Source: Candidatus Aminicenantota bacterium (GTDB lineage Bacteria; Acidobacteriota; Aminicenantia; UBA2199). Taken from it: a DNA stretch of 6,788 nucleotides. The DNA lies in the NCBI GenBank assembly GCA_023137075.1, contig JAGLQA010000345.1, positions 1 to 6,788 of the forward strand. The letters are read 5' to 3'. Below, one piece after another: positions 1 to 5,163 of the stretch; positions within the stretch are counted from its first letter, which is position 1, and the number at the start of each line of letters is the position of its first letter. The notes beneath the pieces were generated by a model. It saw nothing but the letters and a program-made list of their open reading frames with translations, made no database searches and was not told where the DNA came from. The position numbers and the translations under genes are program-made.

Positions 1-651
1 GCCGCCGGAAAGATTAAGAATTATATCTCCCTTTTCAAGCAGAAATATAAGAAAGGCAGCAGCGAGCTTCTGAACGAATTGTATAAGACAGAAACCCGGA
101 TTCACCAGGCCGGCACCATCCATGAAGTACGGGGCATCGAAGGCTGGAGTACCCGAAATATTTACCGGGGCTTCAACTCGTTGATTAAAAGCCCCTTTTT
201 TCAATTTGAAAAGAGAATCCGTAGGAATCCTGACCGCGTAAACAGTTTGATGAACTTCGGATATTACCTGCTCTTTTCCAGGATTAATGCCACAATACGG
301 GCAGTAGGACTCAATCCGTACCTGGGCTTTCTTCACTCCCCGGCAGATGATTACGAATCCTTTGTCTGCGATATCCAGGAACTCTTCCGGGCCAGGATCG
401 ACCGGCTTATGATCCGCTTGATTAATCTCAAAGTGATTACCGACCTGGACTTTGTAAAAAACGATAGGGGCTATTACCTGAAAAGAGATGGAGTAAAAAA
501 ATACCTGAGCCATTTCGAGGCGGAAATGAGTAAGGAACCCTCGAAACTCGACCTCTCTTTAAAAGAGCATATTTATGCCCAGGTGGACACCGTTAAAAAT
601 TGGATTCTCAAACATCGTTCCTTGACCTTTTATCATTGGAGAATAGATTGA
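1..651 (+). CDS. cas1: CRISPR-associated integrase Cas1, C-terminal part (5' end outside window)
   Basis: Cas1 is the metal-dependent integrase that, with Cas2, inserts new spacers at the leader end of a CRISPR array. The frame is open from base 1 and ends in TGA at 649-651, giving 216 residues that match the helical C-terminal catalytic domain; the beta-sheet N-terminal domain must lie to the left. The three catalytic positions of the family are visible: Glu in GIEGW (139-141), His in GFLHSP (334-336) and Asp in CDIQELFR (370-372), followed by the usual RLMIRLIN helix. A TTG at 79 is not a credible start because family similarity continues upstream of it. The CRISPR array follows on the same strand about 150-190 bases downstream. 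No cas2 lies between gene and array. Subtype, and whether the missing N-terminus carries a reverse transcriptase or Cas6 fusion, cannot be judged. The family call is firm. Confidence 0.94.
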   Translation, partial: AAGKIKNYISLFKQKYKKGSSELLNELYKTETRIHQAGTIHEVRGIEGWSTRNIYRGFNSLIKSPFFQFEKRIRRNPDRVNSLMNFGYYLLFSRINATIRAVGLNPYLGFLHSPADDYESFVCDIQELFRARIDRLMIRLINLKVITDLDFVKNDRGYYLKRDGVKKYLSHFEAEMSKEPSKLDLSLKEHIYAQVDTVKNWILKHRSLTFYHWRID

Positions 652-795
652 TTTGCCGATTATTTCGCTAAGGTGTATAATGCTATCTTGTGTTTGAAAG
701 AATGGGTGAAAAATGGTGATTTTTGGAAATTTTCCGTCAACCTCCCGTCAAATATACCAAAATTGGTATAAGCGAAGGGAAATCGTGAATTTCTT
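652..795 (+). promoter_or_regulatory. putative CRISPR leader with inverted and direct repeats
   Basis: This gene-free, AT-rich stretch separates cas1 from the repeats. The degenerate repeat sits at the far end of the array (975-1011), which places the leader on this side. It contains the promoter-like pair at 653-681, an inverted repeat GGAAA-T-TTTCC (725-735), two copies of CCGTCAA exactly 11 bases apart (734-740 and 745-751), and an 8-bp inverted repeat TATACCAA/TTGGTATA with a 2-base centre (753-770). Leaders commonly carry binding sites for integration host factors or adaptation machinery; which protein would bind here is unknown. Confidence 0.5.
653..681 (+). promoter_or_regulatory. possible sigma70 promoter in the CRISPR leader
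   Basis: TTGCCG (653-658) lies 17 bases before a consensus TATAAT (676-681), directly after the cas1 stop and pointing toward the array. It could produce the pre-crRNA, with a start near 688. The -10 box is perfect and the -35 matches 4 of 6 positions. This is inferred from the motif only. Confidence 0.45.
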
Positions 796-805
796 GTCTG
801 GAAAC
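796..805 (+). repeat. possible collapsed CRISPR repeat (ends only)
   Basis: GTCTGGAAAC joins the first five and last five bases of the 37-nt repeat, as if the 27 internal bases had been deleted. It lies 31 bases upstream of the first intact repeat, close to the 32-nt spacer length of the array, so 806-836 may be a former spacer. A chance match of ten bases cannot be excluded, but the spacing supports a remnant. Confidence 0.4.
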
Positions 806-836
806 GGGCATCATCAAATGCTTTCAAACAGCAAGC

Positions 837-1011
837 GTCTGAGAAGACTACCCTCAGTACTGGGGACGGAAACATTGGTAGCGTGGCTATGCTGCTGCCG
901 GGAAGGTCTGAGAAGACTACCCTCAGTACTGGGGACGGAAACTTTTCTAGGCTTAGCTTCTTGCCTAATTTTTTGTCTGAGAAGACTATCCTCAGTAAAT
1001 GTGGAGGAACG
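837..1011 (+). CRISPR. short CRISPR array: 3 repeats, 2 spacers
   Basis: Repeats of 37 nt lie at 837-873, 906-942 and 975-1011, a strict 69-base period with 32-nt spacers at 874-905 and 943-974. The first two repeats are identical. They begin GTCTGAGAAGAC and end TGGGGACGGAAAC, and contain inverted segments (CTGAG/CTCAG and the palindrome CAGTACTG) that could form the crRNA hairpin. The third matches 22 of its first 23 bases and then diverges, which is typical of a leader-distal terminal repeat and sets the reading direction as plus. The last eight bases, ACGGAAAC, resemble the 8-nt 5' handle of crRNAs in type I and III systems, but the subtype is not determined. The array follows cas1 on the same strand. 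With only two or three spacers it is either a young or a decaying array. Spacer 943-974 is AT-rich and ends in a T run. Confidence 0.95.
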
Positions 1012-1368
1012 CTTCGCCTGCTCGCGTATACAAAGATGACGCAGTGCGTCTACCCTAATTCAATACCTTAGTTTGTATCGAATTTCCTAATCACCCGCCT
1101 TATTTTGCGGATGATTGGGACGGAAACGGTCAATGCTCGTATACCCGCTTTAATTTATGGGGACAGGTAAATAATTGGCACTCGGATTACTAAGTACTAT
1201 TTTTATAACACAGAGAACACCAAGGGCACAGATGTAAAAAAAACGGTTCTTGAAACCCTTTGTTTTCGATCTTGTAAAAGCGGGCCGCATATGCTATATT
1301 AAAGACGGCAAGAACATAAAGTTCAAGCCGGAGAATCATGATGATTACGAGAAGCATTCATATCCTAT
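1012..1368. other. gene-free interval between CRISPR array and pylT
   Basis: I see no convincing gene here. Notable items are a small 6-bp inverted repeat GACGCA/TGCGTC (1038-1050) without a T tract, a CCGC/GCGG hairpin followed by GGGACGGAAAC (1117-1127) that equals the last 11 bases of the CRISPR repeat, the scrap TGGGGACAGGTAAATAATTG (from about 1158), and a CACAGAGAACACCAAGGGCA-like segment (about 1209-1230). The last two resemble sequences often found in intergenic mobile-element debris. An A-run follows at 1236-1244. The promoter and 5' leader of pylT occupy the right end. Confidence 0.6.
1272..1300 (+). promoter_or_regulatory. extended -10 promoter for pylT-pylSc
   Basis: TTGTAA (1272-1277) is separated by 17 bases from TATATT (1295-1300), and TG at 1292-1293 forms an extended -10 (TGcTATATT). 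Transcription would start near 1307, about 60 bases before the mature tRNA 5' end, leaving a 5' leader for RNase P to remove. No terminator is seen between pylT and pylSc, so both are probably made from this promoter. Confidence 0.65.
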
Positions 1369-1439
1369 GGGGAGTGGATCGAGACGTGATCGTATGGACC
1401 CTAAATCCATATAGGCGGGTGCAACACCCGTACTCCCCA
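1369..1439 (+). tRNA. pylT: tRNA-Pyl, anticodon CUA
   Basis: This tRNA reads the amber codon UAG as pyrrolysine. Its fold has the unusual tRNA-Pyl architecture: a perfect 7-bp acceptor stem (1369-1375/1432-1438), a single base (G1376) before the D-stem GATC/GATC (1377-1380/1388-1391), a 6-bp anticodon stem (1393-1398/1406-1411), a 3-base variable loop (1412-1414) and a T-arm 1415-1419/1427-1431 whose loop TGCAACA lacks the TPsiC sequence. The anticodon CTA is at 1401-1403. Oddities are C at 1400, where U33 is nearly universal; a 7-nt D-loop, against the 5 nt I recall in known tRNA-Pyl; and A at 1439 as discriminator, where characterised tRNA-Pyl have G73. CCA is not encoded, so it must be added. 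The stems are fully paired, which argues against decay. pylSc follows 32 bases downstream. The identification is very secure. Confidence 0.97.
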
Positions 1440-1461
1440 CTTTACCTCAACACCCTGGCAC

Positions 1462-1466
1462 AGGAG
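1462..1466 (+). promoter_or_regulatory. ribosome binding site deciding the pylSc start
   Basis: AGGAG lies 5 bases before ATG 1472 but only 2 bases before the alternative GTG at 1469. This favours ATG 1472 as the pylSc start. Confidence 0.7.
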
Positions 1467-1471
1467 TCGTG

Positions 1472-2314
1472 ATGATTATTACCTGGTCTGATGTGCAGAC
1501 CCGTCGCTTAAAAGAATTGGATGCCGATGTAAATGATATGTCTGCAGAATTTAATACCCTATCGGAACGTGATAGGGTTTTCCAGGAATTGGAACGCAAG
1601 CTGGTAAAACAGAGTAAACAACGACTGGAGAAGTTTCGCCGGACTCATCGCAGACCCGCTTTATGCAGGTTGGAGAGTACCTTGGTGGAGACGCTGACGC
1701 AAAGCGGTTTCGTGCAGGTTGTCACCCCGATTATGATGTCAAAGGGCCTGCTGGCCAAAATGTCTATCGATAAAAGCCATCCGCTGTTTTCACAGGTTTT
1801 CTGGTTGGATGAAGGCCGGTGCCTACGGCCCATGCTGGCTCCTCACCTGTACTATATTTTAAAAGATCTGCTGCGGGTGTGGCAGAGACCGGTTCGCATT
1901 TTCGAGGTGGGTCCCTGTTTTAGAAAAGAATCACAGGGAGCTCAACATTCCAACGAATTTACCATGCTTAACTTAGTTGAGATGGGATTGGCGGAGCAAG
2001 AACGAGATAAAAGACTCGAAGATCTGGCAACCCTGGTGAGCCGGGCCGCTGGTATCCAAAACTTCAACCTGAAGAAAGAAACCTCCGTCGTATATGGTGA
2101 GACTACCGATGTGATTGCGGGAAAAGAAGAAATCGAGGTCGGCTCCGGTGCCATGGGCCCCCACCCGTTAGATAGGGCCTGGCGAATAACCGAAAGCTGG
2201 GTGGGTATCGGCTTCGGCCTGGAACGCCTGTTGATGGTTCGCGATAATAGCACGAACCTGGGCCGGGTGGGACGCAGCCTTTCCTATTTAAACGGTATAC
2301 GATTAAATCTATAA
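1472..2314 (+). CDS. pylSc: pyrrolysyl-tRNA synthetase, catalytic subunit (PylSc)
   Basis: This class II aminoacyl-tRNA synthetase charges tRNA-Pyl with pyrrolysine. From ATG 1472 it is 280 residues, the size of bacterial PylSc, and lacks the N-terminal tRNA-binding domain that bacteria encode separately as pylSn. Visible signatures are LRPMLAP (about 118-124), motif 2 FRKES (150-154), EFTMLN (162-167), VVYGETTDV (206-214) and motif 3 GFGLERLL (247-254), ending GIRLNL. Residues aligning with the pyrrolysine pocket of Methanosarcina PylRS are kept: Ala123, Leu126, Tyr127, Leu130, Asn167, Tyr208, Trp243. The position of archaeal Cys348 is Val169. Compared from memory with the Desulfitobacterium protein, two extra residues (Lys218-Glu219) precede the ATP-contacting strand. 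The N-terminal SDVQTRRLKEL segment also matches that protein. The stop is TAA. It lies in one unit with pylT; pylB, pylC, pylD and pylSn do not follow. Confidence 0.97.
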   Translation: MIITWSDVQTRRLKELDADVNDMSAEFNTLSERDRVFQELERKLVKQSKQRLEKFRRTHRRPALCRLESTLVETLTQSGFVQVVTPIMMSKGLLAKMSIDKSHPLFSQVFWLDEGRCLRPMLAPHLYYILKDLLRVWQRPVRIFEVGPCFRKESQGAQHSNEFTMLNLVEMGLAEQERDKRLEDLATLVSRAAGIQNFNLKKETSVVYGETTDVIAGKEEIEVGSGAMGPHPLDRAWRITESWVGIGFGLERLLMVRDNSTNLGRVGRSLSYLNGIRLNL

Positions 2315-2327
2315 CCCCCCCGCGGCG
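2315..2327. other. 13-base gap between convergent pylSc and helicase genes
   Basis: The gap is C-rich (seven Cs, then GCGG) and contains no hairpin with a T tract on either strand. The two convergent transcripts therefore either overlap or terminate within the neighbouring gene. Confidence 0.5.
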
Positions 2328-5051
2328 TCAGGATTTAACCTTCCACCCTTTTTGCTTGAAGATGTTTTCGATTTTGGCCTTCTTGTAATTTTGTATATAT
2401 TGCTCCCATTCCAAACGGCGACTATCGAAATAGACCTTTGCTTCATCTTCGGTAAGAAAATACTTCAAGAAAACATTATCTTCCTCTATTTCCGGCACTA
2501 CATAATATTCCAAAGGGACGTTGTCCTTACCTCTCCCGCCTTCCAATACCCGGGGGAAAGGGATTTCCATCAGGTCCTCAATATTGACCGGTCTCCGGTT
2601 TTTTTTTTGCCTCTTCTCAAAAATATCGATTCGTTTCCAGTAGTTGAACTCTGCGGCAGCCTGGCGCCACTCGAAAAATTTTCTCTGTCCTAAAATGATT
2701 CCCACCCTTTCCCCGGTGGGCAAAATCGTCTCCTCTTCTTTGACCTTTTCAAATTGAGGATAATCAAATTTGACAAAGGATTTTTTATTGATGAAAAGGA
2801 TTTTCAAAATCCCCCCCCCGGCCTCTATAAAAGAGGGCCACCTGGACTGCTTCAACTCTTTTAAAAAATGATAAGGTAAAAGTTTTTTCAAGGTAATATG
2901 GGCGAAACCTTTATGAAATTGGAAGAACATAATAATGTCATCCATGTTAAGCTGCGTCCTAATCTCCCGGGAAAGAAACTCCTGCCAGTAGTGCTCAAAG
3001 GGTTTCAATTTCCTCTTAACAATTCCCCTGATTTCGTTAAAATCCTTTTCAAGTTTTTCCCTCCGGGCACAGATAGGATATTTCCCCCGGTTCGTTTCGT
3101 ACCATTTTAGTACAACCGGGATAATTGTCTCCCTTTCTTCCATGTCCAGTAGGTTCGGTGGCGTGTGCAGCGATTTGATGAGTTTTTCGCCGAAGTAGAT
3201 CTCCCGAAGCACTCTAATCTTGCCGTTTTGAATTTTTACTTCATCGTTTTTTTGATAACTGTAAGGTTTTAGATCTTCCAGTATCTCAAAGGTTATTTCC
3301 GAGGCAAAGGTAATCAGGGAGATGGGTTTTTCCTCTTTTTCACCGGTTTCCCGGTTCTCCCGGGTGACCACTAAGTCAAAAGGCAGCCCGACAATCATCT
3401 CCGGCTGCGGTTCAAAAAGGATCGATTTTCTGTCCAATTGCCGCTCTTCATTCTCTCGCTGGTACTCTCCGCCTTCCCGGGTATATACTTCATCCATAAA
3501 AGCCGACAGCACGGCCCGGAATAACAGGCGGATGTCTTTCACGTGAAGAATGCCTTTGACCTCCGGCACTTCCAACCTTTTTTTTAGCTCCCGGTGAACC
3601 TCCTTAGCCAGGGCCAGTTTCTTAAAACTGATAATTTTTCGGTTCAAACGAAAGGAGTTCCATATGGCCAATTGGTTGAGAAGGTCGGAATTGAAGGGCC
3701 CGGTCGAGTACTTCTCCCCGGTATATGATCTATTGGTAATCCCCTTTGTCTCGAGGATGGAAATCAAACGGATCGCGCTGTCCACTACCGTCGGATTTGC
3801 TTTTCCCGCTTCCAGTAGGAGTTTTGCACTGCGGATGGAAACCGGCAGCTCGGCCATGCGGCTTCCTTCACCGGTAACCTTCCCTTCCGGTGAAATAGCC
3901 CCGAAGATTTTTAGTTTTTTTATGGCTTTATAGATCAGGCCTTTGTCCGGTGAGTGGAAAAAGGGGAAGTCAAGGGGAGAAATTCCCCGTTTTATCAACC
4001 TCAGCACCACACTTTCTAAGTTCAACCGCCTGATTTCCGGTTCCGGGAATGGGAGCCGGTCCCGGATGTCGGCATCGGCGCACAGGAAATATTGGCCCTT
4101 TTTGACCCGGCCGGCCCGGCCCGCTCGCTGGATGCACTCTGCCGATGAAATATCCACCGGGTAAAGGCCTTCGATGCCTTTTACCAGGCGAATTTCTTTC
4201 TTTAGACCGGAGTCAACGACTGCGTCGATGTCGTCAATCGTCAAACTGGTCTGGGCGATATCGGTGGCAACAATCACTTTGGGAATGGGGTAGTGTTCAA
4301 AAACCCTGGCCTGTTCGTTGACCGTGAGTTCGGCATGAAGTGGTAGAATTTTAGCTTTTAACTTCTCGGCTTCCAACATTTCTTTCAGGCTCTCTATAAA
4401 TTCCTCTATTTCGCTTTTGCCTGGCTGGAAAACCAGCACATTCTTTTCCATTTCCACCATCTGTGCCGCATCGGGGAGCAGGAAGTGGGGATTATTATGA
4501 TGCATGGCAACCGGGTAACCACGGCCGGAAATAGTGATGATCGGCGCCTGGTTTAAAAATGAAGAGAGTTTTCCGGCTTCCAAAGTGGCGCTCATCACGA
4601 CAACATGTTTGCCCTTTTTTTTATAGTAACCGTTATCTAAGTTCTTTTTAACGATTCCGATCAGGATCTCCTGGTTCAGGTTCCATTCATGCACCTCGTC
4701 CAGGAACAATATGTCGTAATCACGCTTCTCTTTTATCTCCCGGATCATCTGTACTCCATCCGTTACATAAAGCAATTGTGTATCCCGGGATTTTTTACTA
4801 TCGAAACCGGTTTGATAGCCGATCTCTTTTCCCAATGATACACCGGTCAGGCGGGCTAAGTAGTGCGGCAAAGAACGGGCAGCGATTCGACGCGGCTGGG
4901 TAACGTGGACCCGTTTGTTTTTTTTCCACATCCATAGGGGGACACGGGTAGATTTACCGGCGCCTGTCTCAGCGGTGACAATCGTGACGGGATGTTTTTC
5001 TATTGTTTTTTCAATGAGATCTCTGTATTCATCGATAGGAAGTTGTGTCAT
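2328..5051 (-). CDS. DExH-box ATP-dependent RNA helicase, HrpA/HrpB-like
   Basis: This is a superfamily 2 DEAH/RHA-type helicase, expected to remodel RNA or ribonucleoprotein using ATP in the cytoplasm. From ATG at 5051 it has 907 residues. The core motifs are intact and in order: motif I AETGAGKST (27-35), Ia TQPRRIAARS (51-60), II DEVH (118-121), III SAT (154-156), V ATDIAQTSLTI (262-272) and VI QRAGRAGR (308-315). A winged-helix/HA2-like region follows to roughly 430. The last 450 or so residues are rich in charged and aromatic residues and do not look to me like the HrpB or HrpA C-terminus. The length lies between HrpB (about 800) and HrpA (about 1300). An upstream in-frame TTG at 5087 would add 12 residues but sits on the -35 box; ATG is preferred. 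The coding strand has an A10 run (2599-2608) and a G9 run (2811-2819) with the frame intact. The stop is TGA. The natural substrate is unknown. Confidence 0.94.
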   Translation of the reverse strand: MTQLPIDEYRDLIEKTIEKHPVTIVTAETGAGKSTRVPLWMWKKNKRVHVTQPRRIAARSLPHYLARLTGVSLGKEIGYQTGFDSKKSRDTQLLYVTDGVQMIREIKEKRDYDILFLDEVHEWNLNQEILIGIVKKNLDNGYYKKKGKHVVVMSATLEAGKLSSFLNQAPIITISGRGYPVAMHHNNPHFLLPDAAQMVEMEKNVLVFQPGKSEIEEFIESLKEMLEAEKLKAKILPLHAELTVNEQARVFEHYPIPKVIVATDIAQTSLTIDDIDAVVDSGLKKEIRLVKGIEGLYPVDISSAECIQRAGRAGRVKKGQYFLCADADIRDRLPFPEPEIRRLNLESVVLRLIKRGISPLDFPFFHSPDKGLIYKAIKKLKIFGAISPEGKVTGEGSRMAELPVSIRSAKLLLEAGKANPTVVDSAIRLISILETKGITNRSYTGEKYSTGPFNSDLLNQLAIWNSFRLNRKIISFKKLALAKEVHRELKKRLEVPEVKGILHVKDIRLLFRAVLSAFMDEVYTREGGEYQRENEERQLDRKSILFEPQPEMIVGLPFDLVVTRENRETGEKEEKPISLITFASEITFEILEDLKPYSYQKNDEVKIQNGKIRVLREIYFGEKLIKSLHTPPNLLDMEERETIIPVVLKWYETNRGKYPICARREKLEKDFNEIRGIVKRKLKPFEHYWQEFLSREIRTQLNMDDIIMFFQFHKGFAHITLKKLLPYHFLKELKQSRWPSFIEAGGGILKILFINKKSFVKFDYPQFEKVKEEETILPTGERVGIILGQRKFFEWRQAAAEFNYWKRIDIFEKRQKKNRRPVNIEDLMEIPFPRVLEGGRGKDNVPLEYYVVPEIEEDNVFLKYFLTEDEAKVYFDSRRLEWEQYIQNYKKAKIENIFKQKGWKVKS

Positions 5052-5058
5052 TTGAATA

Positions 5059-5087
5059 ATAATACCAGACAAAAGAGGTTGTGACAA
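5059..5087 (-). promoter_or_regulatory. helicase promoter, probably giving a leaderless mRNA
   Basis: Read on the minus strand, TTGTCA (5087-5082) and TATTAT (5064-5059) are 17 bases apart. The -10 box ends 7 bases before ATG 5051, so the predicted start falls at or next to the A of the ATG. Consistently, no Shine-Dalgarno sequence precedes that ATG or the TTG at 5087. Confidence 0.55.
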
Positions 5088-5090
5088 TAA

Positions 5091-5119
5091 AAAAAAATCA
5101 ACAATTTCTTGATTTTTTT
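5091..5119. repeat. perfect 10-bp inverted repeat in the divergent promoter region
   Basis: AAAAAAATCA (5091-5100) and TGATTTTTTT (5110-5119) are exact reverse complements with a 9-base loop. The element sits just behind the helicase -35 and overlaps the -35 of the divergent kinase gene (5109-5114). It could be an operator for both. As an all-AT stem it is a poor transcription terminator. Confidence 0.5.
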
Positions 5120-5137
5120 ATGAAAATATGCTATTTA
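5109..5137 (+). promoter_or_regulatory. extended -10 promoter for the kinase gene
   Basis: TTGATT (5109-5114) is 17 bases from TATTTA (5132-5137), with TG at 5129-5130 as extended -10. The core TATGCTAT is the same as in the pylT promoter. The start would be near 5144, about 20 bases before the ATG, leaving room for the GGAG ribosome site at 5156-5159. Confidence 0.55.
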
Positions 5138-5163
5138 CATAATTTTAATCTAAGCGGAGAAGT

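Larger units (their letters stand above)
1338..1472 (+). other. uncertain 44-codon ORF running through pylT into the pylSc start
   Basis: Tandem ATGs at 1338 and 1341 follow a GGAG at 1330-1333, and the frame stays open across the whole tRNA gene to TGA at 1470-1472, overlapping the pylSc ATG as TGATG. The product would be 44 (or 43) residues starting MMITRSIHILWG, with no family I recognise. The start region resembles that of pylSc (GGAG, then CATGATGATTA versus CGTGATGATTA). Translation would compete with tRNA folding, so this may be fortuitous. It is recorded because ribosome site, ORF and coupled stop coincide. Confidence 0.22.

Noticed and set aside
79..651. TTG at 79 as the start of a 190-residue protein
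   Set aside because: The frame is open to base 1 and the preceding residues continue Cas1-like sequence, so the gene runs in from outside the window.
660..875. 71-residue minus-strand ORF over the leader and first repeat
   Set aside because: It overlaps the CRISPR repeat and leader and shows no family resemblance or ribosome site.
713..1039. 108-residue plus-strand ORF with a repeated RRLPSVLGTET peptide
   Set aside because: The peptide repeat is simply the CRISPR repeat read in one frame; there is no good ribosome site.
1038..1050. Hairpin GACGCA/TGCGTC as a terminator for the array
   Set aside because: The loop would be too tight and no T tract follows.
1039..1075. A fourth degenerate CRISPR repeat around CTACCCT (1050-1056)
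   Set aside because: Only seven contiguous bases match, and it is not on the 69-base register.
1469..1471. GTG at 1469 as the pylSc start
   Set aside because: It is only 2 bases from AGGAG; ATG 1472 has proper spacing and forms the TGATG overlap.
1942..2253. Minus-strand ORF inside pylSc
   Set aside because: It is the antisense of strongly conserved synthetase codons.
2352..4164. Several plus-strand ORFs of 70-113 residues
   Set aside because: All lie antisense to the helicase gene, whose motifs prove the minus-strand reading.
5091..5119. Inverted repeat as a Rho-independent terminator
   Set aside because: The stem is AT-only apart from one pair and lies between divergent promoters, where no transcript needs to end.
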